48,500 bases of DNA from Adiantum capillus-veneris (GCA_014529385.2 CM043950.1:158554545-158603044); one strand, 5' to 3'. Shown: positions 1 to 12,400, numbered from the stretch's first letter. Program-made: numbers and translations. The notes: generated by a model from the sequence alone, not told the origin.

Positions 1-85
1 GTAGTGCTTGAGGACAATTGTATTCTTGTCGAGTTAATATAAATTCTCTTGACTCAGAATTGTAGGTATGGCAAAAAAGAAAACA
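1..85 (+). mobile_element. LINE 3' tail (end of a copy entering from the left)
   Basis: This stretch matches the 3' end of the LINE fragment at 2549-2630. It carries the terminal palindrome region (52-67, partly decayed) followed by TATGGCAAAAAA. Only the untranslated tail of the element lies in the window; its body is beyond the left edge. It belongs to the same family as the LINE copies at 39068-39665 and 42260-46720. Confidence 0.75.
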
Positions 86-89
86 TATG

Positions 90-430
90 ATTTGGCTTGT
101 TCATACATTAATAGAATTTGTTAACCAAGATGAGTCACATAAAGAGTATGGGAGATGTAGTTTTCTTCTATATTGTCTATAATAAGCTTCGTAGCCCCAT
201 CAAGAACAAGTTATTACAATCCACATACTATTGTATCCCCTCTAACTTTTGGCTTGAAAACTTTATCTTGAACTGATACCATATGCTTATCAAATACCAC
301 CACCATGCCAATTCTATAAGGCTCATACACTAACAAGATGTGGTGAGCAAGACAATGTACATAAAGAACATGCAAGATGTATATTTTCCATTTTCCATCT
401 AGAATAGGATCTGCAGCTAGGGATTTCATT
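90..430 (-). pseudogene. Ty1/copia protease C-terminal relic (unit 1)
   Basis: The minus strand of 214-429 reads as 71 residues including DGKWKIYILHVLYVHCLAHH and later VVVFDKHMVS. This resembles the part of copia aspartic protease after the DSGA site, where a pattern like LxDVLYVPGLxxNLLSV is followed by VxFxxxxCxIxD. The catalytic Asp itself is not in the fragment. Weaker similarity with stops continues downstream to about 90. A near-identical relic sits at 2640-2980. It is a dead piece of an LTR retrotransposon; lineage cannot be judged from so little. Confidence 0.5.
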
Positions 431-618
431 CATGTCTTCAAGTGAAGTGGTAATAACTCATGTTATTAATACCCCATGGGAGTGTTAATAACATCAAATT
501 CACATTGACCTTTTGAAATGGAGAGTTTTCTTTGTTTTGCCAGGATATTTGATTTTCCAGATGGGCCCCCTTAGAAGCCCGATGGGCTCGACATTCCCTC
601 CATATTTTCAAAGGGGTG

Positions 619-834
619 TCAAGTTTGAAGGGGCTTATATAACCAATAGTCCATCCCCTTAGACACCCCTTTTGGCAAAATCTCTAGAGTCTTCACATGA
701 GCTAAAACTTGAGGTTTGTCCTTGGGGGCTTGATTATGTAAATTTTTTGCATTTTTTTCCATACAAAAACGTCCACGTATAGTTACTTCCGCTAGGTGTC
801 TATCTGCCTGGAAGAAAGTTTGGATAGGAAGCAT
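619..834 (-). pseudogene. Unrecognised short reading frame within the unit-1 retroelement relic
   Basis: A 71-codon minus-strand frame, lysine-rich in its middle, that I do not recognise. Its unit-2 counterpart at 3119-3313 keeps about 60 codons in the same frame with several substitutions. Because it lies between the LTR-like block and the protease-like relic in the same orientation, it could be a gag remnant or leader sequence. A TATA-like TTATATAAG (minus strand) lies near 635-645, inside it, which argues for non-coding LTR or leader. I infer no function. Confidence 0.25.
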
Positions 835-1090
835 TCTTGCAGAAGGTATAGGAGGTGCAATTGCTTCGGGTTCGTTTCTATTCTTGGAATGGAGCGCTCC
901 TCATCACTACACCAACATACTTGTATTTTATGACAAGTTACCTCTCCTAGGTGTCTATTTGCTTGATTTTTGTTTTTTTTTGGATAGGAAGCATCCTCGT
1001 GGAGGGTTAAGGTGGTGCAAAGTGCTTGGGGATCATTTCTATTGTTGGAATGGAGCGCTACTCATAATTACACCCATTTCACATTGTTTT
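781..1090. repeat. Internal 155-bp tandem repeat (unit 1)
   Basis: AGTTACtTCC..CTAGGTGTCTAT at 781 recurs at 936 (AGTTACcTCTCCTAGGTGTCTAT). Both are followed by GGATAGGAAGCAT and TTGGAATGGAGCGCT blocks at matching spacing. The same doubling exists in the second unit (about 3330-3640), so it predates the 2.5-kb duplication. Open frames through it (884-1195, 3477-3735) follow the repeat and show no known domain. Confidence 0.7.
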
Positions 1091-1436
1091 GCTCTTTTTT
1101 TGTGCCTACATATCACTTTTATTGGGGTATTGATGGTTTTTGAAGGGCCCTTGATACTGCTCGGAGAGCCAGTGTTGTTTCTCGGAGGGCCCTGAAGAGC
1201 CTGGGCCATTTTCTAATGGGCAAAAATGACCGGACCATATGGTAGTCTTTGGGTCACATGGTCATTTTTTTGTGAAGGTGAAGAGTTGTGAATTGAGATG
1301 TTTGTTAATTAACATTGTGATCATAGGAAAAAACACATGATTACATGAATATGAAATCCCTATCCATAGTCCCCCTCATTGTGTTAGGACCTACTAATCT
1401 CTCTTTCAACATATACAAACCTTTATATTACCTTAG

Positions 1437-1693
<257 letters not shown>

Positions 1694-1929
1694 AATAAGT
1701 CAAATAAATACCTAAAAGCCAAACTAAATAATGGGGTCACATTGGGCAATTCAATTGAGATGCCAAAACGTTAACAATGAAATCCTCATGTCCACCTATT
1801 TGTGGATAAGATATAAATTATAGAGCCTGTGAAAGACAAAGTATTCTTGCTTCCCAAGGCCCAAAGTGCCTATAATGTGTTGTTGTACAAAGTGGAATAG
1901 TTTGCCCCACTTAATAGAATATTGGAAGA

Positions 1930-2640
1930 AAAACTGGTCAGAAGAATGCTAGCAAAAGAATGTTAGTACCATCTGGGAGATTAAAGGGCCTGAATACATA
2001 GACGTATTCATCTGGAAGGTGCTATGGGTAGCCTTGCTTACTCGGATTAAGGTGCATGCTAGAGGGGTCAACTTTGACACTTTCTCTTACTGTAGGTCAG
2101 CTTTGGAAAACCCCCTTCATCTGTTTGTCAAGTGCCCTACTTCGTGGGGACTAGTCGCTAGGGTTTCCAAGTGGGTACGAAGGATTTGGAAGATCATCTT
2201 CTTTGCGGATGACCTGATCTTGGGAGGGCATGGTATCCAAAGCCAACCCCTTTTGGTGCGCACACAAATTACTAGATTTTGCTACCTGAACCAGGTATGG
2301 AAGTCTAGGAACCTGCAAGTCTTTGATGACAAACGGGATGTAGCTCTTTCTGATGATATTGTGAGTCTAAGCACTGAGTTCATACATGTTGTAGGAGCAA
2401 GAAGAGGGACAGTTGATAAAGATGAAGGATGGGTGTATGCATTGATCTACTTAGAACACTCAAGAGGGTAGGAGTAACATCTCTTGTTGGTATCCTCTTT
2501 CTCTATGTACAAGTCTCCGCTAGAACCCTAGCCCCTTTAAATGCACCTGTAGTGCTTGAAGACAATTGTATTCTTGTTGAGTTAATAGAAATATCTTGAC
2601 TCACAATTGTAAGTATGGCAAAAAAAGAAAACATATGATT
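1930..2640 (+). pseudogene. LINE 3' fragment: zf-RVT-like C-terminus and 3' UTR (unit 1)
   Basis: The frame 2019-2471 encodes a plant LINE reverse-transcriptase C-terminus of the zf-RVT type: FIWKVLW just upstream, IKVHARG, then ENPLHLFVKCPTSWG (a Cys/His-containing segment), KWVRRIWK and DLILGG. Similar protein lies at 39077-39370, 38304-38954 and 46130-46410. The non-coding tail contains the terminal palindrome at 2599-2614 (one mismatch) and a short A run. Endonuclease and RT cores are absent, so this is a 5'-truncated copy. It is carried inside the duplicated unit. Confidence 0.75.
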
Positions 2641-2980
2641 TGGCTTGTTCATACATTATCAGAATTTGTTAACCAAGATGAGTCACATAAAGAGTATGGG
2701 AGATGTGATTTTCTTCTATATTGTCTATAATAAGCTTCATAGCCCCCTCAAGAACAAGTCATTACAATCCACATACTATTGTACATCCCCTCTAACTTTT
2801 GGCTTGAAAAATTTATCTTGAATTGATACCATATGCTTATCAAATACCACCACGATGCCAATTCTAGAAGGCTCATACACTAACAAGATGTGGTAAGCAA
2901 GACAACACACATAAAGAACATGCAAGATGTAGATTCTCCATTTTCCATCTAGAATAGGATCCATAGCCAGGGATTTCATT
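2640..2980 (-). pseudogene. Ty1/copia protease C-terminal relic (unit 2)
   Basis: Second copy of the relic at 90-430, with 2776-2979 still open on the minus strand. It keeps the same protease-like pattern (ILHVLYVCCLAYHILLVYEP, then VVVFDKHMVS) with scattered substitutions and a 5'-end difference near 2776. Both copies lack the catalytic DSGA motif. It is evidence for the tandem duplication rather than a functional gene. Confidence 0.5.
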
Positions 2981-3976
2981 CATGTCTTCATGTGAAGTGG
3001 TAATAACTCGTTATTAATACCCCATCGGAGTGTTAATAACATCAAATTCACATTGATCTACTGAAATCGAGAGTTCTTGTTAGTTTTCCAGGATATTTGA
3101 TTTGCCAGTTGGGCCCCCTTAGAAGCCCAATGGGCTCAACATTCCTTCCAAATTTTCAGAGGGGTGCCAAGTTTGGAGGGGCCTATATAAACAATAGTCC
3201 ATCCCCTTAGACTCCCCTTTTGGAAAAATATCTATAGTCTTCACTAGAGATAAAACTTGAGGTCTGTCCTTGGGGGCTTTATCATGTAACTTTTTGCATT
3301 TTTTTCCATACAAGAACGTTGACGTATAGTTACCTCCCCTAGATGTCTCTGTGCCTAGAAGAAAGTTTAGGTAGAAAGCATACTTGCGGAAGGTATAGGA
3401 GGTGCAAGTGCTTCGGGTTCATTTCTATTCTTTGAACGGAGTGCTCCTTATCACTACACCAACATACTTGTAGTTTATGACTAGTTACCTCTCCTGGGTG
3501 TCTATCTGCTTGAAAAAAGTTTGGATAGGGAGCATCCTTATGGAGGGTTCAGGTGGTGCAAGTTCTTGGGGATCATTTCCATTGTTGGAATGGAGCGCTC
3601 TTGATCATTATGCCAATTTCAGATTGTTTTGCTCTTTTTTTTTGCCTACATATCACTTTTATTGGGGTATTGATGGTTCTTGAAGGGACCTTGATACTGC
3701 TTGGAGGGCCATCACTATTTCTTGGAGGACCCTAAAGGGCCTAGGCCATTTCCTGATGGGCAAAAATGACCGGACCTTATGGTAGTTTTTAGGTTACATG
3801 GTCATTTTTTGTGAAGGTGAAGAGTTGTGAATTGAGAAGTTTTTTTAATTAACATTGTGATCATAGGAAAAAACACATGATTACATGAATATGAAATCCC
3901 TGTCCATATCCCCCTCATTGTGTATATGACCTACTAATCTCTCTTTGAACATATCTAAACCTTTATATTACCTTAG

Positions 3977-4000
3977 TGTCAAAGTCGATGATGCGGAAGC

Positions 4001-4052
<52 letters not shown>

Positions 4053-4157
4053 CTGAACCAATCAACCTTGGCAATAAATAAGTGAATGTGTATACAATGG
4101 AGGCTAGGGGTTGCTTATATAGCAATCCAATAAATTTCCCTACCCAAGACTTTGACA
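3977..4157 (-). repeat. Small LTR-like block with inverted ends (copy 2)
   Basis: It starts TGTCAAAGTC and ends GACTTTGACA, like the block at 1437-1693. It is shorter mainly because its GA tract (4003-4048) is shorter. The minus-strand TATA box is at 4114-4121. Confidence 0.5.
4003..4048. repeat. (GA)n microsatellite, about 23 units
   Basis: Perfect AG/GA repeat at the position equivalent to the longer tract at 1485-1585. Confidence 0.97.
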
Positions 4158-4234
4158 ACTAAGTAAAATAAATACCTTAAAGACAAACTAAATAATGGGA
4201 TCACATTGGGAAGTTCACTTGAGATGCTAAAACT

Positions 4235-4578
4235 CACCAAATATGGAAGAAAAATTGGCCGAAAGATCCTTGGCAGAGAATGTTCATGCCATTCGAGAGA
4301 TCAAATGGCCTAATTACATGAAGGTTTTTTATCTAGAAGGTCTTTTGGGGAGCCTTGTCTATTGGGATTAAGGTTCATGCTAGAGAGGTTGGCATTGACA
4401 TATACTCTGGTTGCAGATTGGCTTCTGAGGACCCCCTACATCTATTTAGCAAGTGCCCTAGCTCGTGGGGTCTTGCCGCTGAAGTTTTCAACTGGGTATG
4501 AAAAACATGGAAGATTATCTTCTTTATGGATAAACTTATCGTGGGAGGGCTAAATGGTGGGAATAGCCTCCAAACCCA
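4235..4578 (+). pseudogene. LINE zf-RVT fragment cut off by the gypsy A LTR (unit 2)
   Basis: This stretch aligns with the LINE fragment at 1930-2260, including the segments for IKVHARG-like and PLHLFSKCPSSWG-like sequence, but with frame breaks. Similarity stops at about 4578, where TGTTCAGGTAGG of the gypsy A 5' LTR begins. The rest of the LINE tail is not visible after the other LTR near 24010, so the far junction has been lost or rearranged. Confidence 0.6.
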
Positions 4579-5064
4579 TGTTCAGGTAGGTGGATGGTCT
4601 GGTAGTTACCAAGGCTAGTTGCTTTGGTAACTAACATGGGGGAAAATCGATCAAAGACCTAGTCTGGTGGCTATAAATAGAGGCTCACTACTCATTTTTT
4701 AAGACTTCTTACCATCATTGATTAGTATCTTTGAGCTCTTCATGCTCTTGTCCCTTGTAGCTATAATCATTAAGCTCAGAGCAGACTTGGATCATCACAC
4801 TATTGTATGTGCTTATACTGATCTAAATATATTCCGGTCCTAGTTTCCAATTTCAATCTATATTTCAATTCCAATTTGTACTTTAGGTCCAATCTTTGCA
4901 CTCCATTTCAGTCTTTTCTTGATCTGATATTTGAATTCTTAATCTGATCTGAACTAACTCTAACTAATCAACCTCGAATAGCTGTCATAATCACCAACTC
5001 ATTCTATTTTGGCAATCACAGTGGCTAGCAATAAGTTGCTCTTAGCAAACAAGATATCTCCCAA
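4579..5064 (+). repeat. Gypsy A 5' LTR
   Basis: It starts TGTTCAGG directly after the LINE fragment and has a TATA box (TATAAATA, 4672-4679). It ends near 5064, just before the primer-site-like sequence. Its first 130 bp match the 3' copy; the remaining part is not clearly alignable there, so the 3' boundary is inferred from the primer site. Confidence 0.6.
4672..4679 (+). promoter_or_regulatory. TATA box of the gypsy A 5' LTR
   Basis: TATAAATA, conserved in the 3' LTR copy at 23969-23976 and followed in both by AG-GxCTCACTACTCATTTT. It is the expected Pol II promoter position in U3. Confidence 0.6.
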
Positions 5065-5065
5065 T

Positions 5066-5078
5066 TGGTGTTAGAGCT
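5066..5078 (+). other. Primer-binding-site-like sequence of gypsy A
   Basis: TGGTGTTAGAGCT differs at two positions (both transitions) from TGGTATCAGAGCT, the complement of the plant initiator Met tRNA 3' end that copia 1 and copia 2 carry intact. It lies just before the first gag codon (ATG at 5094). Confidence 0.55.
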
Positions 5079-5093
5079 ATTTGCAATTGATCA

Positions 5094-6660
5094 TGCCGCC
5101 CAAACAAGTTGGTCATGTGGTAGAAGACCAGCTACCAGATTCATGGATGATTTGGACTAGTCAATATCCAAAGTGTTAGAGCAAGGCTCTCATACTAACA
5201 GAGAACTTGGGAATGAAACAAAGGTTCCTCCAGGCCCAAGAACAACTAATGAATCCTGGGATTCTCAACATTTAACCCATTCCAGGAGAAGACGGACAGA
5301 GAGAGTAAAGCAGCGGACCCGATCTCATGGATCTCATTGAAGTAGAAAACATATTGATGATCGCGAGGACAGTAAGCAAACTCATCCATTAGCAAGACAT
5401 AAACCAGCAAAGAAGATTGAAGAAGACACGGTGACTAAGATTGAAGATAACAATTATTGGGAAACTGATACAAATCTCTATTGTAAAAGAAGATCCAAAG
5501 ACAAAAAACCAGCTCACACAACGAGAGCTACTAACCATGAACGTTCCATTGAAATATAAATATCGTTTTTAGTCTTAAAAGGGGGAAAGAAAGATGATCC
5601 AAATGTACATATCCACACTTTTAAATAGGATGCTAAGCTAAAGGATATAGATGTTAAAGGATGAATGGGGAGAATATTTTCCTCAAACATTGAAGGAGGT
5701 GGCCAAATTTTTTGGTACTACCATTATCCAGCCTATCATCTCAGATCATACAACAAAATAATCAAAGTGTTTCACTTGGAATATTCTAATAATAGAGGAG
5801 ATGAAGGCATACTGTGCGAGCTAGATAAGATAAAGGAAGGCAAGTTGTCAGTCAGAGGCTATGTAGAGAAGATTAAGGAGCTGACAAGAGAATTGTAGGA
5901 GCCTCCATCAAAGAAGAGGATGTCAACTTGGTTTCTTAATGGCTTTGAAAGGAAGAAGTTAAGATAACAAAAGGTTCTATCTCCCATGAAGAAATTCAAT
6001 GACCTAGTTTAAAGAGCGTTGAAACTAGAACAACAAGCTAAAAAGGACAAGAGCAATAAGAAGAGGGACTCTAGTGGTAGTGAAACATTGAATGAAGGTT
6101 TACATTCTAGTACAACTGCTAGCTCATCTGAAAGTAAGTCAAATGAAAAAGATAAGGCAAGAAGAAGGGATCGTGGACCAGAAAATTGGAAGAAATGTCA
6201 AAACCAATCACTGAAATGGCTAAAACAATGTCGTTAGTTAAAAAGATGGAGATATGTGTTCAAAATGCAAATCGAGAGATCACAAATTTGATGGATGCTC
6301 ATAGTGCAAGTCTTATGGGCACGTATGGAATTGTGTAATTAGGATTCATCACTTCAAAATGGGGAAGGACTTATAAATGATTGCACTAACAAATTTTGAA
6401 GCAATGAAAGTATACGGGGCAAGTGGCTCCAAGGAGAATGAGACCAGTAGAAGTACTTGTGGAAATAGAGGCATATCCCAAGGGGGTACAGTCCAAAGCA
6501 GAGGAAGAGGTGACTTTGGGAAAATAATCTTGGGTTGTTATACTTGTGGGAAATATGGTCACTTTGCAGCTCAGTGTCCCGTGGATGCTGCCAAACTAGA
6601 GGGATTTGAATAGAAGGCGCCTAAATCAATACCAGTAAGGGTGGTGACTAGAAGTAAAGC
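5094..6660 (+). pseudogene. Gypsy A gag remnant with zinc knuckles
   Basis: It begins near the ATG at 5094 (MPPKQVG...) and is broken by many stops and frame changes. Open pieces include 5665-5898, 6019-6237 and 6377-6613. The last ends with a CCHC zinc knuckle, CYTCGKYGHFAAQC (about 6537-6580), the nucleic-acid-binding motif of retroelement Gag. A second degenerate CCHC-like motif occurs near 6253-6340. A VVTRSKA-type stretch follows the knuckle, as in plant gypsy polyproteins at the gag-protease border. Capsid similarity is too weak to place the element in a named lineage. Confidence 0.6.
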
Positions 6661-6899
6661 TTTTGTATTTGAAGAAATTCCATAAGAATCTAAGAAGAAG
6701 CAAAATGCTATAATCAAGAAGGGGGAACAATGGAGAGCCATATGAAAGGTAAAAAGGAAAAGAGAAGTTAGTTGATGAATGGAAAGAACAATGAGAGATG
6801 TGGCAACCAAGATTTAAAAAAAATCTGACAAAGAAGATGTCATAATAGCGAGACTAGGATGGCGATGGGAGCTATACTGGACCAACCTAATGGAAAGAC

Positions 6900-7270
6900 A
6901 ACTATCAAGTCTACTTCGCCATCCGCTAATTGAGTTTAGCTAAAAAAGGGTATTCCACTACTACTGAGGGGGAAGCATTGAGCATGGTGTTTAGCGCCAC
7001 AAAGTTCAGACATTATATGTTGGAAAATTTGTTTCACTTTTATGTAGATCATTAGGCACTTCTCTTTCTAATCAACAAGGTTATTATTCAAGGCAGGGTG
7101 ACTAGATGGATGATGTTTTTGATGGAATTCGAGTTTAATATCTTCCATGAGCCAAAAAAGACCCATTGTGGTGCAGATTTTCTGACAAGAAGTAGAGGAG
7201 GTAGTTCAAAGACATCATTAAAAGATGAGCTAGTAGATGTTGAAATTTTCTAGCATGCAACTACAGATGG
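6900..7270 (+). pseudogene. Gypsy A RNase H remnant
   Basis: The frame reads like a Ty3/gypsy RNase H: YSTTTEGEALSMV (usually YSTTEREALA), then FRHYMLENLF, FYVDH, then GRVTRWMMFLMEFEFNIFHE and an ADFLTRS end (usually ADALSR). It holds stops. The protease and most of RT expected between gag and here are gone, so an internal deletion ends just upstream, near 6900. The residue after VDH is a stop. Confidence 0.65.
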
Positions 7271-7669
7271 ACCAGATATGGAATGGCAAGATGTGTATGA
7301 ATTCCTTCATCTTGTAGGATTTCCAAAAGATTGGTCCTAGGAAAATAAAAAGGCCCTATTAATAAAGTGTTTGAAGTTTACCATCATTGGAGGAGCTATT
7401 TACATATTTTGTTGGTAGTGGAACATGGAATTGACTTCAACAAAAATCTGAAACAAAAATTGGATGAATTACTAGATTTGGATGAGATCAAGAAATGGGC
7501 TATGTTGGAACAAGAGGTGGTTCAACGAGGAAGGAAACACATGCATGATAGAAAAATTAAAGTTAAGGAGTTCAAGAAGGGGGATATGGTACTACTATAT
7601 CAGTCAAAGTTGGGACCTAAGAAACCAAATTTGAAAATTTCATGGTCTAGACCCTATGAGGATGACTAG
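7270..7669 (+). pseudogene. Gypsy A integrase C-terminal remnant
   Basis: From about 7440 the frame reads like the end of a plant gypsy integrase: a helical segment rich in L, E and D, then HMHDRKIKVKEFKKGDMVLL and SKLGPKKPN..W..PYE (usually FxxGDLVLLYDSKxxxxxGKLxxRWxGPYxV). The stretch before 7410 looks like the linker between RNase H and integrase. The zinc finger and DD35E core should lie between the two but are missing, so a second internal deletion falls near 7410. It cannot encode an active integrase. Confidence 0.7.
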
Positions 7670-7679
7670 TATTCTCTAA

Positions 7680-8300
7680 TAGCACAATTATGTCAATACA
7701 TCTATCAATATTGCCATTGCATGGTGTTTATAATGGAGCCAAAATCAAGATCTATTATGCCAAATCAAAGGGGATACAAGCAACACTAGTACCAGACACC
7801 AACTTAGAATCATAACATGAACCACTTGAATTAATTCATATCAAACCAATTTAGGAGGGAGACGAAGATTTTTTGGAGCTAGTGGAATGTTTGGGGGTAA
7901 TTCTAGTTTAGACCCAGAAAAATGAATATTCAGTAGGGTCTGATGGTTTTATAGTCACGAGCGGAAAGTAAATGAAACAATCATAGATAGAATCTTGCAA
8001 GTAATGAAAAGACAGCTTGACAAATGCATGTGTGCCACATTGTAGGTGGCGGTCCTAAAACCAAGGATGCAAGAAAGTGGAGAGTTCATGGTGCAAACTA
8101 GGACAACTATGTGTAGATTTGTGATCCTTCACTTTACCCTGAGAGACTTGCAAGCCTTGCACCTTTCCCTACAAAGTTTTTTGTGCCCTCACCCTGTACA
8201 CAACCCCAGAGAATTCCATATCCTCGCCTTCTCCTTCCACTTACACCGCCTTTGTTACCAAGCCTGACACACCCAAGTTTCTTGTGTCTACTACCCAACC
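7680..8300 (+). other. Gypsy A spacer between integrase tail and unknown frame
   Basis: No domain was recognised. The segment 8170-8290 is proline- and serine-rich in more than one frame and overlaps the start of the following frame at 8301. It could be the N-terminal part of that protein after a frame break. Confidence 0.4.
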
Positions 8301-8887
8301 ATGATAGGCGAGTCTTCCTCCTCAGAGGACTATTCAGAAGACTCAAAAATGGGCAAGACCAAGAAACTACTACAGCAAATGAAGGAGAGCCTAGATCAAG
8401 CTACTAAGAAAATGGAAGAACAGATCTGTCAGGCTCAACGTGCATGTTTGGTGCCACATAATAGTATCAGGAAATATGTTTTCCATCAAGCTGAACAAAC
8501 ACTTTAGAAGTTATGGGACTTAGAAGTGGTATTGGAAGCTACTAGGATGGAGTTTGATGTAGGGACCATCAAGCAGGTGGTTGACACTTTTGATCCAAAC
8601 ACTGGTTTTGTAGAAATCAATGGAAGGTTAGTCCAAGTGAGAGCATCATCTCTCTCTCATGTGATTAAGCTGCCATATGTTGTCAAATAAATATCATGTT
8701 CATTTGAAGATGTTAGCAAGTACCTGAAAGAGGATGAATAGGCTACAAAGAAATGTAAAAAGTGAGCTCAGGAAGTTCTAGTGGCTGCTTTGGAGTTCAG
8801 ACCATTCTACAAACTCATTGCAGAGGCCATTATTTTGAAGAGAACAATCCCACATACGTTGCACAAAAACTATTTGGTATGCTACCG
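8301..8887 (+). pseudogene. Unknown gypsy A accessory frame, part 1 (left of copia 1)
   Basis: It starts with an ATG, an acidic serine-rich N-terminus (IGESSSSEDYSED) and a charged helical stretch (KKLLQQMKESLDQATKKMEE), then runs on with at least four stops and frame changes to the copia 1 insertion at 8888. The same orientation and position between integrase and 3' LTR continue at 14056-16950 and 22566-22930. I do not recognise the family. Candidates are an env-like third frame, a captured host gene, or part of an unrelated older element. Confidence 0.4.
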
Positions 8888-9110
8888 TGTTACCATATAC
8901 TTGTGGTAGTGATGTGTGTGAACACACTAGGACCACCGGGGAATTTTTTCCCTCTTTAGGAGGTTTTTCCCCCCGAGCATTGTACATACGCCCATCACTC
9001 TAGGGCTATTCTTTCCATTTCACACTAAGTAGCACACTCTCTATTGTGTGCTTGAGCTTCCTTCGTCTTCTCCAAGCTATGTGTGTTTCTCTACAACACT
9101 AATTCCAACA
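8888..9110 (+). repeat. Copia 1 5' LTR (223 bp)
   Basis: The TG..CA borders are fixed by alignment to 13825-14050, by the primer site directly after, and by the target duplication directly before (8883-8887). It is unusually short for a plant copia LTR. Confidence 0.93.
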
Positions 9111-9112
9111 AT

Positions 9113-9125
9113 TGGTATCAGAGCA
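9113..9125 (+). other. Copia 1 primer binding site
   Basis: TGGTATCAGAGCA, the exact complement of the plant initiator Met tRNA 3' end, two bases after the LTR. Confidence 0.93.
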
Positions 9126-9471
9126 GGTTGCGTCCTCCCGGCTTAGTCGCCAGCTGCTCCAGCACACACCTGCTCACTTTCTCCAATTTCAGTGAGCTTT
9201 GGCAAGCGTTCGCAGGTCGAATAATATTTCGAGAAAGCTCGTAAAGCTTAGTCTGTTCAGATTTTTGATTCGGGCTCATTTCGGCCTCCGTTTCCACTAC
9301 AAGGAGTACTCCACAAGCTATTTCGTCATTTTGTGCAAAATTTCTGTCGATGCTGTTTTCTGCATAACAGGTGTCTCATAGTCTTCTATGGTTTCTGCTA
9401 TCTAGCACGTGTTGTTCCCGCTCCATTTCTCCAATTTTTGGGCAATTTTCACATCAGGTGCAGCATTTACC

Positions 9472-12400
9472 ATGGCTGACAACAACACATATGTGTTCAA
9501 GATGTTTTCTGTTGAGGACAGGTTGGATGGGGACAACTACCCTATGTGGGCTTATATGATGCAACATGTTCTTGTGTCAAAGGGCGTCTGGAACATTGTG
9601 CAGGGCATTGATATACGTCCTGGTTCTGAGGATGTAGGCGATGTTGAGGATGTTGCAGGTCTTGCTGCAAGGATTGCTGCTATTAAAGTTGTTTTGCCTA
9701 CGCTAGAACAAGCTCGTTGGGATGTAAAGGATACGTAGACTCATGCATTGATTGCGTTGTCTGTGAAGCGCACCATTGTTCCTCACATTCGTTCAACAAA
9801 ATCTACAAAATAGGCTTGGGATATTCTAGCAGGTCTTTATGCAAGCCGCGATGAGGCTAAAATTGCTTTGCTGCGTAAAGAGCTGGAGTCGAAGATTATG
9901 CATGAGGAAGATGATATGGACACTTTCCTTGATGGTGTCAAGGATATCAATGAGCAACTTATTTCTGCAAGTGAAGTCATTTCAGACAGTTCCCTTGTGC
10001 AGACTGTTCTTGATGCCTTACCAGATTCTTACGAGACTTTTGCTAGTACTTGGAGACTTATGACCCAAGGAAATCCAGAAGTTGTCAAGTTTGATGCATT
10101 ATGCACATTGTTGTTGCAAGAGTCACTTTCTAGAAAAAACAGGACTAGACAGCGTGCAATTGAACAGGCTTTTACTGCTTCTCAAAGAAAGGGTGGTAAC
10201 AGCAATGCAACCACTTCTTATGGTTCTTCTGCGAGTGGAAAACCTTATGTTCCCAATGCTTCTGCTGGCAGCACTTCATCTAGCAATTTTGGTGATAAGG
10301 GCAAAAAGAAGATGTGTTGCCATTATTGTAAAGCTAATGATCACTTGATCAAGTCGTGTCCTAAGTTGAAGGCCAAAGAGGCTAAGAAGAAAGAGTGTGG
10401 TTCCACTGCAAATGCTGGTTCCACTACAAATGCAGCCATTGTTGAGTCTTCGATGATAGGAGACTTTGTTGCTGATGTTGATGCATAATGGGATTTTAGC
10501 GCAGAGTGCACTTACAATCTTGCTGTCCATGATGCATGCTTGTCAATTGCTGCAGATTCACATGTGTGGTATTTCGACAGTGGTGCTACAAAGCACATTA
10601 CCTCACATCGTGAATTGTTTACCTCTCTCGAGTCTGTCCCTCATGGGAATTCAATCACTTGTGCCAACAATGCCTCTTATCCGGTTCAAGGAGTTGGAAA
10701 GATTGTGCTTGCTGCTGCAAATGGTAGTTCCTTCACACTTGTTGATGCACTTTATGTACCTGGGATCAAGAAGAATCTCTTGTCTGTATCCGCACTTGCT
10801 AGAATTGGACTTGTAGTCAAATTTGTGGATGACAGATGTACAGTTCATGATCTCAGCTTTGGTGATGAAATTGTTGCATCTGGCCTTTTGTGCCGTGGAC
10901 TGTATAAGCTCACTTTGTATGACAAGTGTGGACAAAATTTTGCAAATGTTGTTGTAGATTCAAGGGCTATTTCAGATGCAAAACTTTGGCATGCACGTTT
11001 TGGGCATTTGAATTTTGCCAGTTTGTTGCGTTTGTAGAAATCTGATATGGTCGCTTCTTTGCTGCCTCTTGAAGAACCTGTCAAACATGTTTGTGAAGCC
11101 TATATTTTGGGTAAGATGCAGCATTCTAAATTTCCAAAGGATGGTTCAGTTCGGGCCACATGCAGGTTGCAGCTTGTGCATAATGATGTTTGTGGGCCCA
11201 TGCAAACTCCGTCCTTGGGCAATTACCTTTACTTCATGATTTTCATTGATGATTACTCCAGGCATGCATGGGTATTTCCGCTTAAAGCGAAGTCCGAAGT
11301 TTTTATGTGCTTCAAACAATTTCTAGCTATGGCTGAAAATATCTCGAAATGTACTATGGGCACCCTCCGTTCCGATCGAGGGGGGGAGTATATGTCTCAT
11401 GAATTTAATGCATTTCTGGCTAGTCGTGAGATAAAACACCAATGTACAGTGCCTTATACACCTCAGCAAAATGGTCTTGCTGAGAGGAAAAATAGGTCAC
11501 TGACAGAAATGGCACAATGTATGGTCAAAAGTCAAGCTTTGCCACATTCTTTTGGCTTGAGGCCATCATGTTTGCCACTTATGTACTTCACAGGTGTCCT
11601 ACAAAATCTTTGCAGTCTATTACTCCATATGAAGCATGGCATGATAGAAAGCCTTCTATTGAGCACATGCGTGTTTTTGGCTGTTTGGCATATGATTTGG
11701 TGCCACAAACACAATGCAAAAAATTGGATGATAAGGCTGTCAAATGTATTTTTGTTGGTTATAGTGCTGAAAGCAAAGGTTACAGGTTATATCATCCGCA
11801 AACAAAGCGTATTCTAGTTTCATGGGATGTAGTGTTTGTGGAAGATTCTGTTCAGCCCTTGTTGTCATGTACTAGAGACTGTAATGTAAGCTCACAGGAC
11901 ATTTATGACACTTTGTTGCCTCTTTTCAGTGGTGGAAATACAAATGTAATTTCCAATGAGGCACATGTACAGCCTATGGGAGTTTCTAAAAATGTTACAG
12001 ATCAGCCTATTATTGATGCAGATGTACATGATGTACTTGATGAGGAAAGGGCTGAAAATGAGCAAGCTAGAGGTATGCCAAAATGGCTGGTGCACACTTT
12101 GCGTGACAGTAAATTGGATGCACTTTTGTCTACTCGTACTCGTTCACGCTCTCGCCATGCATCTTATGCATCAGATTGTTATGCTTTGGTTGTGTCTAGC
12201 TTACATGATGTTGAGGAGCCTCTGTCTTTTGATGAAGCACAGAATTCAGAAAATTGGATGGTTGCCATACAATCAGAATATGATGCACTTATAGAAAATG
12301 ACACATGGAATTTATGTGATTTTCCTCCTAGCAAAAAGGACATTGGTATGAAGTGGGTTTACAAGTTGAAACACAACTCGGATGGTGAGATCGATTACCA

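Noticed and set aside
884-1195. 103-codon hydrophobic frame, possible membrane protein
   Set aside because: It runs through the 155-bp tandem repeat, and the second unit breaks it into two overlapping frames. It is more likely retroelement leader DNA on the other strand.
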